NCBI RefSeq assembly: GCF_000332995.1
Contig: NZ_BANS01000022.1
Coordinates: forward strand, 58,782-122,781
Origin: Gordonia amicalis NBRC 100051 = JCM 11271
GTDB lineage: Bacteria > Actinomycetota > Actinomycetes > Mycobacteriales > Mycobacteriaceae
Reading direction: 5' to 3'
Length of the DNA: 64,000 nucleotides
The notes under the pieces are model-generated. The model was not told where the DNA came from. It saw only the letters and a program-made list of their open reading frames with translations, and made no database searches. The position numbers and the translations under genes were made by a program. Positions 37,201 to 46,084 of the stretch are shown piece after piece. How positions within the stretch are numbered: the stretch's first letter is position 1; each line of letters opens with the position of its first letter.

Positions 37201-38523
37201 TCAACCCTCGATGATCGCGGTGACGCCCTGCCCGCCGGCGGCACAGATCGAGATCAGCGCGCGTCCGCCGCCGTTCTCCTTGATCTGCTTGGCCGCCTGG
37301 GCCACGATGCGTCCGCCGGTCGCGGCGAACGGGTGGCCCGCCGCAAGCGAGGAGCCGTTGACGTTGAGCTTGGACCGGTCGATCGGTCCGAGTGCCGAGT
37401 CGAGGCCCAGACGCTCTTTGCAGTACTCCTCGGACTCCCACGCCTGCAGGGTCGCGAGCACCACGGAGGCGAACGCCTCATGGATCTCGTAGAAGTCGAA
37501 GTCCTGCAGCGTGAGACCGTTGCGCGCCAGCAGCCGCGGTACGGCATAGGTCGGGGCCATGAGCAGGCCGTCGGGCCCGTTCACGTAGTCGACGGCGGCC
37601 GTCTCGCTGTCCACGAAGTACGCGAGCACCTGCAGGCCGCGCTCGGCCGCCCACTCGTCGCTGCCCAGGAGCACGGTCGACGCCCCGTCGGTGAGCGGCG
37701 TCGAGTTGCCCGCGGTCATCGTCGCGTCGCCGAGGGAGACGCCGAAGACCGGCTTGAGCTTCGCGAGCTTCTCCGCGGTCGAGTCGCCACGCAGGTTCTG
37801 GTCACGCGTCAGACCCATGAACGGGGTGATCAGGTCGTCGAAGAAACCGTCGTCGTAGGCGGACGCCATGTTCTGGTGGCTGCGTGCCGCGAGTTCGTCC
37901 TGGTCGGCCCGCTTGATGCCGAACTCCTTGGCGGTGATGGCGGCGTGCTCACCCATCGACATGCCGGTGCGCGGCTCGCCGTTCTGCGGGATCTCGATCC
38001 CGAGCTTGGTGAGCAATTTGGCGGCACCGAGGATCTGGTCCTTGGTCGACCGCGCGCGATTGACCTCGAGCAGCTGGCGGCGCAGGCCCTCGCCGACGGC
38101 GATCGGGGCGTCGGAGGTGGTGTCGACACCGCCGCCGATCGCGGCGTCGTAGCGGCCACGTGCGATCCCGTCCGCGACGGTGGTGATGGCCTGCAGGCCG
38201 GTGCCACACGCCTGCTGGATGTCGAAGGCGGGGGTATAGGGCGAGAGTGCCGAGCCCAGCACCGATTCGCGGATGAGGTTGAAGTCACGGGCGTGCTTGA
38301 GCACGGCACCTCCGGCGACCATGCCGAGCCGCTCGCCCTGCAGGTTGAAGCGGCTCACCAGACCGTCGAGCGCGGCGGTGAACATCTCCTGGTTGCTGAC
38401 CTTGGCGTATGCCTTGTCCTGGCGGGCAAACGGGATGCGATTGCCGCCGAGGATCGCCACCGGACGCTCGGGGCGGGTCTTCGGTTGGGTGGTCTTGTTC
38501 GCGGGGGAATTGTTCTCTGCCAC
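37201..38523 (-). CDS. fadA2: Acetyl-CoA C-acetyltransferase (thiolase), FadA2-like
   Basis: A 440-residue thiolase. Cys nucleophile: [15 protein letters not shown]. Catalytic His: [14 protein letters not shown]. Second Cys near the end: [37 protein letters not shown] is the usual late motif. It cleaves 3-ketoacyl-CoA to acetyl-CoA and a shortened acyl-CoA, or condenses acetyl units. Divergent from fabG4-htdX across 88 bp that hold a TTAC-N6-GTAA palindrome. In M. tuberculosis fadA2 is likewise divergent from fabG4-htdX. Confidence 0.92.
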   Translation of the reverse strand: MAENNSPANKTTQPKTRPERPVAILGGNRIPFARQDKAYAKVSNQEMFTAALDGLVSRFNLQGERLGMVAGGAVLKHARDFNLIRESVLGSALSPYTPAFDIQQACGTGLQAITTVADGIARGRYDAAIGGGVDTTSDAPIAVGEGLRRQLLEVNRARSTKDQILGAAKLLTKLGIEIPQNGEPRTGMSMGEHAAITAKEFGIKRADQDELAARSHQNMASAYDDGFFDDLITPFMGLTRDQNLRGDSTAEKLAKLKPVFGVSLGDATMTAGNSTPLTDGASTVLLGSDEWAAERGLQVLAYFVDSETAAVDYVNGPDGLLMAPTYAVPRLLARNGLTLQDFDFYEIHEAFASVVLATLQAWESEEYCKERLGLDSALGPIDRSKLNVNGSSLAAGHPFAATGGRIVAQAAKQIKENGGGRALISICAAGGQGVTAIIEG

Positions 38524-38562
38524 GTCGATCTCCAGGGTCGTGTGCGGTATCTATAGCGTATT

Positions 38563-38578
38563 CTTACTCAACAGTAAG
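38563..38578. promoter_or_regulatory. Candidate TetR operator in the fadA2/fabG4 divergent promoter
   Basis: CTTACTCAACAGTAAG, arms CTTACT/AGTAAG around CAAC. It lies 40 bp from the fadA2 start and 33 bp from the fabG4 start, so one site could control both directions. It matches the palindrome ahead of the TetR gene (41595-41614) in its CTTAC-N6-GTAAG pattern. Confidence 0.75.
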
Positions 38579-38611
38579 TTCGTTGTCGAACGACAGTCAG
38601 AGGAGATCAAC

Positions 38612-39976
38612 ATGGCCGCCACCGGAAACACTGGCCTGTACTCGAGCTTCGTCCATTCCGCGCCCGGCGCTTTCATCGCCAAACAGGCCGGACTCCCCGT
38701 CCCGCCGCCGTTGCGGCGGTACAAGCCGTCCGAACCGGCGCTGCCCGGTCCCGTACTGCTGGGAGGATCGGGACGCCTCGTCGAACCGCTGCGCGAGATG
38801 CTCTCGGGCGACGACTATGACCTCATCCAGAACGCCGTGACCGGCCGCAGCGCCGACAAGTACGGCGGGCTGGTCTTCGACGCCACCGGCATCACCTCCC
38901 CTGCCGAACTGCGTCAGTTGTTCGAGTTCTTCCAGCCGGCCATGCGCTCGACCGCCCCGTGCGCGCGCTTCCTGGTCATCGGCACCACGCCCGAGCTGGT
39001 GACCGACCCGTCCGAGCGCGTCGCACAGCGTGCTCTCGAGGGCTTCACCCGCTCGCTCGGCAAGGAGCTGCTCAAGGGCTCCACCGTCCAGCTGGTGTAC
39101 GTCTCGCCCGACGCCAAGACCGGTCTGACCGGCCTGGAGTCGACCGTACGCTTTGTGCTGTCCGCCAAGTCCGCTTTCGTCGACGCGCAGGTCATCCGCG
39201 TCGGTTCGGCCGACGCGACCGCCCCGAAGGACTGGGATCGCCCGCTCGAGGGCAAGGTCGCGGTGGTCACCGGCGCCGCCCGTGGCATCGGCGCCACGAT
39301 CGCCGAGGTCCTCGCGCGCGACGGCGCACACGTCATCGCCGCCGACGTCCCGCAGGCGGGTGACGCGCTGTCGGAAACGGCCAACAAGGTCGGCGGCACG
39401 TCGTTCCCCATCGACGTGACCGATCCCGAGGCCGGCGCGAAGCTCGCCGAGCACGCCCTCGAGCGTCACGGCGGCATCGACATCATCGTCAACAACGCCG
39501 GTATCACCCGCGACAAGCTGCTCGCCAACATGGACGACGCCCGCTGGGACGCCGTCATCGCGGTGAACCTCATCGCCCCTCAGACCCTCGTCGAGGTGCT
39601 GCTGGAGAAGGGTGCGCTGCGTTCCGGTGGCGCCGTCATCGACGTGTCGTCGATCGCCGGCATCGCGGGTAACCGCGGCCAGACCAACTACGGCACATCG
39701 AAGGCCGGCGTCATCGGCCTGGTCGACGCCTACGCGCCGATCCTGGGCGAGAAGGGCATCACCATCAACGCGGTCGCCCCGGGCTTCATCGAGACCAAGA
39801 TGACCGCGGCGATCCCGCTCGCCACCCGTGAGGCCGGCCGCCTGATGAGCTCGCTGCAGCAGGGTGGGCAGACGGTCGACGTCGCCGAAACCGTTGCCTA
39901 CTTCGCCAACCCGGCGAGCAGCGCCATCACCGGCAACGTGGTCCGCGTCTGCGGCCAGGGATTCCTGGGTGCGTGA
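38612..39976 (+). CDS. fabG4: 3-oxoacyl-ACP/CoA reductase FabG4-like
   Basis: A 454-residue protein with an N-terminal flavodoxin-like part and a C-terminal SDR domain, the same size as M. tuberculosis FabG4. The start at 38612 is set by GAGGAGATCAAC just before ATG; a longer frame exists. The SDR domain has [64 protein letters not shown] (Ser/Tyr/Lys) and [13 protein letters not shown]. FabG4 reduces 3-oxoacyl chains, using NADH in mycobacteria. It is followed by htdX with a TGATG overlap, so the two are translationally coupled and probably act in sequence. Confidence 0.94.
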   Translation: MAATGNTGLYSSFVHSAPGAFIAKQAGLPVPPPLRRYKPSEPALPGPVLLGGSGRLVEPLREMLSGDDYDLIQNAVTGRSADKYGGLVFDATGITSPAELRQLFEFFQPAMRSTAPCARFLVIGTTPELVTDPSERVAQRALEGFTRSLGKELLKGSTVQLVYVSPDAKTGLTGLESTVRFVLSAKSAFVDAQVIRVGSADATAPKDWDRPLEGKVAVVTGAARGIGATIAEVLARDGAHVIAADVPQAGDALSETANKVGGTSFPIDVTDPEAGAKLAEHALERHGGIDIIVNNAGITRDKLLANMDDARWDAVIAVNLIAPQTLVEVLLEKGALRSGGAVIDVSSIAGIAGNRGQTNYGTSKAGVIGLVDAYAPILGEKGITINAVAPGFIETKMTAAIPLATREAGRLMSSLQQGGQTVDVAETVAYFANPASSAITGNVVRVCGQGFLGA

Positions 39977-40863
39977 TGGGTAAGACGATCACGCTGCCCG
40001 GCGCCCCCGGCACGGGCGAGCTCTACGGCAAGGCCGTCACCGGGATGTTGCCGGGCATCGGCAAGCCCGCCCGTGTCCCGGCGGACGCGACCGTCCCCGA
40101 CACCCATTACCGCCTCGACGACGTTCGCGTCGATCCCGCTGCGCTGCAGGCGTACTGCCATGCGACGGGCCAGCGTTTCGGCACCACCCTGCCGGTGACG
40201 TATCCGTTCGTACTGCAGTTCCCGGTGGTCATGAAGCTGTTGACGTCAGACGAATTCCCGTTCGGCGCAATCGGTTCGGTGCACATGACGAACAAGATCG
40301 AGCGCAAGCGCCCGATCGAGGTCGACGAGCCGCTGTCCATCGAGACGCATGCGGAGAACCTGCGTGAGCATCGCAAGGGCATCCTGGTCGACCTCATCAG
40401 CGAGATCAGCGTCGGCTCCGAACTGGTGACGACGCAGACGGCGACCTTCCTCAAGCAGCAGCGGACCAGCCTGTCCGACGAGCCGCGTGGCCCCGAGCCG
40501 AAGTCGAAGACCCCGCCGCCGCCGGATTCGATCCTGGCCGTGGATCTGGGGCGGATCCGCGAGTACGCGGCCGCGTCGGGCGACCGCAACCCGATCCACA
40601 TGGCGAATCTGACGGCCAAGGCCTTCGGCTTCCCGAAGGCGATCGCGCACGGGATGTGGAGTGCCGCAGCGGCGGTCGCGAACGTCGAGTCGCAGCTGCC
40701 CGACGCGGTCACCTACGATGTGAAGTTCGGCAAGCCGATCCTGCTGCCCGCCAAGGTGAACCTCTACACCCGTCGGATCGACGGCGAGGGGAACTTCGAC
40801 ATCGCAATCCGCGACCGTCGCAAGGGATTCCCGCACCTCACCGCGACGACGCGGAAGGGCTGA
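39976..40863 (+). CDS. htdX: 3-hydroxyacyl-thioester dehydratase HtdX-like (MaoC double hotdog)
   Basis: A 295-residue protein from the ATG at 39976, which overlaps the fabG4 stop (a GTG one codon earlier is possible). The N-terminal half is a degenerate hotdog domain; the C-terminal half has the MaoC hydratase motif GRIREYAAASGDRNPIHMANLTAKAFGFPKAIAHGMW with the conserved Asp and His. It dehydrates 3-hydroxyacyl-thioesters to trans-2-enoyl forms, following FabG4 in the elongation or oxidation cycle. A long hairpin at 40869 ends the transcript. Confidence 0.92.
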   Translation: MGKTITLPGAPGTGELYGKAVTGMLPGIGKPARVPADATVPDTHYRLDDVRVDPAALQAYCHATGQRFGTTLPVTYPFVLQFPVVMKLLTSDEFPFGAIGSVHMTNKIERKRPIEVDEPLSIETHAENLREHRKGILVDLISEISVGSELVTTQTATFLKQQRTSLSDEPRGPEPKSKTPPPPDSILAVDLGRIREYAAASGDRNPIHMANLTAKAFGFPKAIAHGMWSAAAAVANVESQLPDAVTYDVKFGKPILLPAKVNLYTRRIDGEGNFDIAIRDRRKGFPHLTATTRKG

Positions 40864-40868
40864 TAACT

Positions 40869-40929
40869 CGCTCACCGTTTCCGTTCCCGCTCACCCCATT
40901 TGTGTGAGCGGGAACGGATCGTGTGAGCG
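40869..40929. terminator. Long hairpin between htdX and the TetR gene
   Basis: Arms CGCTCACCGTTTCCGTTC.. and ..GGAACGGATCGTGTGAGCG pair over about 26 bp with few mismatches around CCCATTT. It lies between two convergent genes (htdX stop 40863, TetR stop 40946). Confidence 0.75.
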
Positions 40930-40945
40930 ACCCTTCGAGCGCGGC

Positions 40946-41548
40946 TCAGATGTCGGTACCGACACCCTTCAGGCCGCGCCAGGTGATGCCGACGAGCATG
41001 TTGGTGGCCTTCTCGAGGTCCACGTCGCCCTCGGTGATCCGGTCGGCAACCGCCTCTGCCGCGCCGACGATGGCGACGGCCGTGAGTTCGAAGTCGATGT
41101 CACTCGCCGTCTCGACGGTGGTACCGGCCTTGATGAGCGCGGCGACCATCTCGGTCACGCGCCGGCGACTGTCGGAGACGATCCCGGAGAAGCTCGCCGT
41201 CCCGATCGCGACGCGGTACAGCACGCGCCACGATTCCCGGTTCTCGTGGACGAAGCGCAGGAACTCACGGATGACGGTGACGGCCTGTTCGCGCTGGGTG
41301 AGTGACGGGTCGAAGCCCACGCTCATCGCGTCGATGAACAATCCGGACTCGCGGGCGACGCAGGCGCTGAACAGCTCCTCCTTGGAGCCGTAGTACAGGT
41401 ACAGCATCGGCTTGGAGATCTGCGCCTCGGACGCGATGGCGTCCATCGATGTCTCACGGAAACCGTTCTGCGAGAACACTTTCACGGCGGCGTCGAGCAT
41501 CTGCTGTTCGCGCACTGCACGTGGCAGGCGTTTGGTTCCGCCCGACAT
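40946..41548 (-). CDS. TetR regulator, probable controller of the fatty-acid genes
   Basis: About 200 residues from the ATG at 41548 (MSGGTKRLPRAVREQQ), chosen because GGAGGTGG lies directly before it. Helix-turn-helix: MLDAAVKVFSQNGFRETSMDAIASEAQISKPMLYLYYGSKEELFSACV. The rest is the ligand-binding domain. It occupies the place of M. tuberculosis Rv0238, between htdX and lpqI. Its own upstream region has the palindrome at 41595-41614, and similar sites stand ahead of fadA2/fabG4 and fadE5, so it probably represses itself and those genes. An acyl-CoA effector would be typical for such regulators; that part is inferred. Confidence 0.88.
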   Translation of the reverse strand: MSGGTKRLPRAVREQQMLDAAVKVFSQNGFRETSMDAIASEAQISKPMLYLYYGSKEELFSACVARESGLFIDAMSVGFDPSLTQREQAVTVIREFLRFVHENRESWRVLYRVAIGTASFSGIVSDSRRRVTEMVAALIKAGTTVETASDIDFELTAVAIVGAAEAVADRITEGDVDLEKATNMLVGITWRGLKGVGTDI

Positions 41549-41594
41549 GGCCACCTCCATCCTCACTGTCGTGTCCCCAACGACGATACCCAAC

Positions 41595-41614
41595 AACTTA
41601 CCAAGCGGTAAGTT
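41595..41614. promoter_or_regulatory. Candidate operator ahead of the TetR gene
   Basis: AACTTACCAAGCGGTAAGTT, a perfect 8-bp inverted repeat around AAGC. It lies 47 bp upstream of the preferred TetR start. It is the strongest of the three CTTAC-N6-GTAAG type sites. Confidence 0.75.
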
Positions 41615-41647
41615 TAACGTTCGCTCGGGCCGCTCACGACAGATTAC

Positions 41648-42847
41648 TCAGCAGGTGACGACGCCCTTGGACCGGAGGATGCGTGTCACCTTCGCGTCGA
41701 GGCGTGCGGGTGCGAGGCGTCCGCGCTTCACCGCGACCTCCAGATTGTCCAGAACCGACGAGACCCGGTCGGTGGACAGCCACAGCGCGACGTCGCCGCC
41801 GGCGAGGATGAACTTCTCCACGGCCTGCTCGATCGGGTACCGCTGGCTGATCGCCGCCATGCCCGAGAGGTCGTCGGAGAAGATCACGCCGTTGTACCGC
41901 GGACCGTCGTAGCCCACCCCCGTGCGCAGCATCTGGATGGCCGGCCGGCTGATGGACGACGGCAAGCGGTCGGTCAGCCCGGGCACGATGAGGTGCCCGA
42001 CCATGACGCCCGCGGTCCCGGGGTCGCGCAGCAGATTGCGGAAGGGCACCAGATCACTGTTCTGCAGTTCGGCGAGTGACGGCACCGTCACGACGCCGAG
42101 GTGCGAATCGCCCGAACCGTGGCCGTGTCCGGGAAAGTGCTTGTACACCGGCGTGATTCCGGCCTCGGCGAGTCCGGCGGCGTAGGCGGCCGCGTACTCG
42201 GTGACGACGGCCGGGTCGTTGCTGAAGGAGCGATCGCCGATGACCTCGTTGTCGGATTCGTCGCTGACGTCGGCAACGGGCGCGAAGTCGACGGTGACGC
42301 CGAGGTTCTTGAGTTTGCGACCGACGCCGGCGGCGATCTCCTTCACCTGCGCGGGCGTCTTCGTCTGCGCGAGTTCACGAGGCGAGGCGTGGTCGATGCC
42401 GAGCGACGACAGGCGCGACACCCGACCGCCCTCCTGGTCGACGGTGATCATCAACGGGATCGACGAGTTCTGCGAGATCCGTGATGCCGCACCACTCGTC
42501 AGGATCGCCTTGTCGGTCCAGCTCCCGACGAAGATCCCGCCGATCTCCTCGTCCTCGACGATCTGCTGGGCGTCATCGGCACCCGTGACACCCACGACGA
42601 TCAGCTGGGCCAGTTTCTGCCGCAGCGTGACCTTGGCGAGTTGCTCAGCGCCACAAGGATTTGCGACGGTGGTCGTGGTCGCGGACACCGACGACGGGGA
42701 GGCCGACGGCGAGCCGGACGCGGACGGTGTGGGCGGCGGAGAATCCGGCGTCGACGAATCGCAGGCGACGAGACCGAGACCCAACGCCGCAACCGTCGCA
42801 GTCGTCAGCACGTTCCGAATCCACCGAGGTCGTCGAGTTGGGCCCAT
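41648..42847 (-). CDS. lpqI: Glycoside hydrolase family 3 lipoprotein, LpqI-like
   Basis: About 400 residues from the ATG at 42847. The signal peptide ends in a lipobox (VAALGLGLVACDSS), so the Cys is lipidated. The mature domain is GH3 beta-N-acetylglucosaminidase: LRQKLAQLIVVGVTGA, IGGIFVGSW, LMITVDQEGGRVSRLSSL, VDFAPVADVSDESDNEVIGDRSFSND, PVYKHFPGHGHGSGDSHLGV (the KHFPGHG active-site motif), GVMVGHLIVPGLTD. In mycobacteria LpqI removes GlcNAc during peptidoglycan recycling. It neighbours the TetR gene as in M. tuberculosis (Rv0237 and Rv0238). Confidence 0.93.
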   Translation of the reverse strand: MGPTRRPRWIRNVLTTATVAALGLGLVACDSSTPDSPPPTPSASGSPSASPSSVSATTTTVANPCGAEQLAKVTLRQKLAQLIVVGVTGADDAQQIVEDEEIGGIFVGSWTDKAILTSGAASRISQNSSIPLMITVDQEGGRVSRLSSLGIDHASPRELAQTKTPAQVKEIAAGVGRKLKNLGVTVDFAPVADVSDESDNEVIGDRSFSNDPAVVTEYAAAYAAGLAEAGITPVYKHFPGHGHGSGDSHLGVVTVPSLAELQNSDLVPFRNLLRDPGTAGVMVGHLIVPGLTDRLPSSISRPAIQMLRTGVGYDGPRYNGVIFSDDLSGMAAISQRYPIEQAVEKFILAGGDVALWLSTDRVSSVLDNLEVAVKRGRLAPARLDAKVTRILRSKGVVTC

Positions 42848-42876
42848 GGCACGAGTCTGGCATGTAACCTGAGCAA

Positions 42877-43434
42877 ATGGACGTGGGGTCCATCCCGGCC
42901 ACCACCGCGACCGCCCCCAGCGGTCGCGGTGGTGGCCGCGCCACTCAGACGCTGATGATCGCCTACGACGGCTCACCGAACGCCGATCGTGCCATCCGCT
43001 ATGCCGGACACTTCCTGCGCGCCGAAGCCGCGGTCGTCGTGACCGCCTGGCAGCCGGGCGGCATGACCTCAGCCCGCATGTCCACCCTCGCCGGCGGAAT
43101 GCAGCCGTTCGTCGACACGCAGCTCGACGTCGGAGTCGACCGTGCCCTCGAAGACGAGGCCGAGCGGATCAACGAACGCGGCGTGGTCCTCGCCCGCGAA
43201 TGCGGACTGACGTCGAGGGGCACGCTCGTCGAGGTCGAGTCGACGGTCTGGGGCGCACTCGTCGCCGCCGCGGAGGCGCTCGACGTCGATCTGCTCGTCA
43301 CCGGAACCCGCGGCGTGTCGGGCCTCAAGGCGCTGCTGCGGTCCAGCGTCGCCGAGCGCGTGCTCAAGCATTGCCATCGTCCGGTCTTCATCGTGCCGGC
43401 GAAATGTGAACAGGAGCCGCAGTTGACGCTGTAG
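42877..43434 (+). CDS. Universal stress protein (UspA family)
   Basis: A 185-residue protein with one Usp domain from about residue 24: TLMIAYDGSPNADRAIRYAGHFL, and the late ATP-binding motif LLVTGTRGVSGLKALLRSSVAERVLKHCHRPVFIVP (G-x2-G-x9-G-S/V). The N-terminal 20 residues (MDVGSIPATTATAPSGRGGG) are disordered. It is divergent from lpqI, starting about 29 bp away. Usp proteins are linked to stress and dormancy; the specific role is unknown. The 547-bp region behind it is all repeats. Confidence 0.9.
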   Translation: MDVGSIPATTATAPSGRGGGRATQTLMIAYDGSPNADRAIRYAGHFLRAEAAVVVTAWQPGGMTSARMSTLAGGMQPFVDTQLDVGVDRALEDEAERINERGVVLARECGLTSRGTLVEVESTVWGALVAAAEALDVDLLVTGTRGVSGLKALLRSSVAERVLKHCHRPVFIVPAKCEQEPQLTL

Positions 43435-43522
43435 GGGGGTTTCGATACGGCTCGTCGCAAGCTCCTCGCCTACTCAACCAGCAGGAAGATACGGCTCCCT
43501 AAGTCAAGCGGCGGCCAGGGTT

Positions 43523-43651
43523 GCTGGTCGAGCCGGTAGCGAGCGAAGCGAGCCACCGCGTCCATGCTGGTTGAGCCGGTAGCGAGCGAAGCGAGCCACC
43601 GCGTCCATGCTGGTTGAGCCGGTAGCGAGCGAAGCGAGCCACCGCGTCGAA
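43523..43651. repeat. 43-bp tandem array, three copies
   Basis: Three near-identical 43-bp units, each beginning GCTGGTTGAGCCGGTAGCGA (first copy GCTGGTCGAGCC) and ending CCACCGCGTC followed by CAT or GAA. Each unit contains the GAGCGAAGCGAG palindromic word. Together with the next array this fills 43435-43981. Confidence 0.9.
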
Positions 43652-43694
43652 ACCGCGCGTCCCTGCTGATCGAACCGGTCGGCGGGGTCTGATG

Positions 43695-43923
43695 GCGGAC
43701 GGGTTTCGACACGACGCCTCGCTACGCTCGGTGTCGGCTCAACCGGCATGGGTTGCTTGGTGTGGTGGCGGACGGGTTTCGACGCGACGCCTCGCTACGC
43801 TCGGTGTCGGCTCAACCGGCATGGGTTGCTTGGTGTCGGCTCAACCGGCATGGGTTGCTTGGTGTCGGCTCAACCGGCATGGGTTGCTCGGTGTCGGCTC
43901 AACCGGCAGGCGGCGGGGATGTC
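43695..43923. repeat. Nested repeat array (GGCTCAACCGGCATGGGTT type)
   Basis: A unit of about 70 bp (GCGGACGGGTTTCGACACGA ... GGTGTCGGCTCAACCGGCAT) occurs twice from 43695. It is followed by four copies, from 43808, of a 29-bp unit that starts CGGCTCAACCGGCATGGGTT, at 43808, 43837, 43866 and 43895. The opposite strand of the same words occurs at 63.9-64.0 kb. The open frame running through it (from 43748) is not a gene. Confidence 0.85.
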
Positions 43924-43981
43924 CTCAAGTGTGGGAAGTATGTCCTGGACGACGAAGCCGACGTCGGGACACGATGAGCAC

Positions 43982-44945
43982 ATGACACGAACGGTGCTGG
44001 TTCTCGGCTTCCCCGGGGTGCAGGCACTCGACGTGACGGGACCGGCCGACGTCTTCACCACCGCATCGATCGCGCTGCGTGACCAGGGGTCGCCCGTCAC
44101 CTACGACCTGCGACTGGTGTCGCAGCACGGAGAGCCCATCGACACCGGCGTCGGCCTGCAGTTCGTCTCCCACCCGCTGCCCGACCCCGCCGAACCGATC
44201 GACACTCTGGTGCTGCCGGGCGGCACGGGCGTCCACCGGGCCACCGAGGACACCGACCTCATCGACTGGGTCCGCGACGCGGCGGGTCGGGCACGGCGCG
44301 TCATCAGCGTCTGCAACGGCGCCTTCCTCGCCGCCGAGGCCGGGCTGCTCGACGGCCGACGCGCGACTACGCACTGGGCGGTGGGCGAGCTCCTCGCCGA
44401 GCGGTATCCGGCCGTGCGGGTCGACGCCGACGCCCTGTTCGTCCGCAGCTCGGACCACGTGTGGACGTCGGCCGGTGTCACCGCGGGCATCGACCTCGCC
44501 CTCGCGGTTCTCGAAGAGGACCACGGCACCGAACTCGCCCAGCTGGTCGCCCGCTGGCTCGTCCTCTACATGCGTCGGCCGGGTGGACAGAGCCAGTTCG
44601 CGCCGCCGGTCTGGATGCCGCGCGCACGATGCGAGGTGATCCGGGCGGCGCAGCAGCGCATCGAGGCCGAACCCGGCCTGCCCCACCGGCTTTCCGACCT
44701 CGCGCAGGAAGCCGATGAGTCCGCGCCATTTCTCCCGCGTCTTCACCGCGGAGACCGGCGAGGCACCCAGCGACTACCTCGAACGGGTCCGCACCGACGC
44801 GGCTCGTCGGGCGTTGACCGAATCCGCCGACACCATGCCGGTGATCGCCGCGCGCTGCGGGTTCGGTTCCTCGGAGTCTCTGCGCCGCACGTTCATCCGA
44901 CGTCTGGGCATCTCCCCCGACCAGTACCGCAAGACCTTCCGCTGA
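43982..44945 (+). pseudogene. GlxA-like transcriptional regulator (DJ-1/PfpI plus AraC), frameshifted as read
   Basis: About 320 residues from the ATG at 43982 (MTRTVLVLGFPGVQALDVTGPADVFTTA). Residues 1-200 are the DJ-1/PfpI-like sensor domain (VLPGGTGVHRATEDTDLIDWVRDAAGRARRVISVCNGAFLAAEAGLLDGRRATTHW). The AraC DNA-binding domain follows but is out of frame: after DLAQEAD the expected (G)MSPRHFSRVFTAETGEAPSDYLERVRTDAARRAL continues from 44715 in the next frame to RRLGISPDQYRKTF. Either one extra or two missing bases at 44714 explain it. GlxA-type regulators are sensor-linked activators, often of amino-acid or arginine-related functions. The neighbouring gene is of the same DJ-1 superfamily. 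Confidence 0.85.
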
Positions 44946-44973
44946 CACAGTCCTCGCCACCGACCAGACAGGC

Positions 44974-45694
44974 AGACCCAGATCGCGATCGTCCTCTATC
45001 CACGGTTCACGGCCCTCGATTTCGTCGGACCGTACGAGGTGCTGCGCATGCTCCCCGACGCCGACGTCCGATTCGTCGCCCACGAACCCGGCCCCGTCGT
45101 CGCCGACTCCGGTGTCCTCGTCGTCGGCGCGACACACTCGTTCGACGAGACGCCGTCACCCGATCTGATCCTCATCCCGGGCGGACCGGGATGCTTCGGG
45201 GCGGCGAAGGACGAGAAACTCCTGGAGTGGCTGCGCACGGTCGGGCCGGCCGCGCAGTGGACGGCGTCTGTCTGCACCGGCTCGGTGGTCCTCGCCGCGG
45301 CCGGACTACTGGACGGTCTCCGGGCCACCACGCACTGGTCGTCGCTGACCGCGCTGTCCCTCTACGGTGTGACGGCGGTGTCGGACGAGCGCGTCGTGCG
45401 CGCCGGCCCCGACGAACACATCGTGACCGCGGCCGGCGTCTCGGCCGGCATCGACCTGGCACTGTGGCTCGCCGACCAGATCGCCGGGACGAAGAAGGCC
45501 GAGGCCATCCAACTCGCGATCGAGTATGACCCGCAACCGCATCTCGACTCCGGCCACCGATCGAAGGCGTCGGCCGCCACGATCACGGCGTCGACGGTGA
45601 TGCTCAGCCGCGACGTCGACAAGCCCGAGGTGCTGAAGTTGAGCACCGGCTGCTGTGGGATCGGGCCCTGGCGACGGTCCGTTCGCGCCGCTGA
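44974..45694 (+). pseudogene. DJ-1/PfpI family protein, start codon and 3' end disrupted as read
   Basis: A type-1 glutamine-amidotransferase-like protein: TQIAIVLYPRFTALDFVGPYEVLRMLPDADVRFVAHEPG ... LILIPGGPGCFGAAKDEKLLEWLRTVGPAAQWTASVCTGSVVLAAAGLLDGLRATTHWSSL, with the nucleophile Cys in SVCTGS. No start codon exists before ACCCAGATC at 44976; CAG at 44973-44975 could be a CATG with a lost T. An internal ATG at 45039 would cut 21 residues from the conserved front. Near 45650 another base is missing, so ELKLSTG should continue LLWDRALATVRSRR to a TGA at 45692. It looks like a DJ-1 protein paired with the GlxA-like gene, both damaged. Confidence 0.8.
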
Positions 45695-45774
45695 CGCCGA
45701 AACCCGTGATGGAACTGCCGGACATGCCCGGGTGACACCCGGGTGAGACTCCGCGCGATGGTAGTTTCTTCGCC

Positions 45775-45975
45775 ATGACCAACAACCGCCTTGTGGCCGG
45801 CGCCGTCGCCGGAGTGGCCGGCATCCTGGTGGGACTCGGCGCGGTGTTCCTCGGCGGGTTCATCACCTCGGAGAACAGCCCGTCGACGGACCTGAACAAC
45901 ATCAATCCGAACAGCGGATTCGTCCAGGGTTCGGTCGACTACGGATCGCGCGGCGGCGCGGGCGAGACCAACTGA
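45775..45975 (+). CDS. DUF2613 small secreted protein
   Basis: Sixty-six residues: MTNNRLVAGAVAGVAGILVGLGAVFLGGFITSENSPSTDLNNINPNSGFVQGSVDYGSRGGAGETN. The N-terminal 30 residues are a signal-anchor-like helix. It matches the DUF2613 family, whose mycobacterial member (Rv0236A) also sits directly next to aftD. Role unknown. About 110 bp separate it from aftD. Confidence 0.85.
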   Translation: MTNNRLVAGAVAGVAGILVGLGAVFLGGFITSENSPSTDLNNINPNSGFVQGSVDYGSRGGAGETN

Positions 45976-46084
45976 CGCCCGACCCCGATGCCGTGCACGG
46001 CGTCGGGACGACCTGACGCAGCAGCAACTGAGTAGGACACCGACCACCGCTCCCACAGGTGTCCTGTCGGCACGTGGGATCGGT

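Noticed and set aside
36945..37214. Open frames through the 33-bp array encoding repeated GAGSRRKLATQ or LSSELATRSCS peptides
   Set aside because: They only mirror the DNA repeat; no start signal and no conserved domain.
43748..43981. Longer start for the GlxA-like gene through the repeat array
   Set aside because: The added residues only translate tandem repeats (RHGLLGVGSTG...) and the family sequence begins at 43982.
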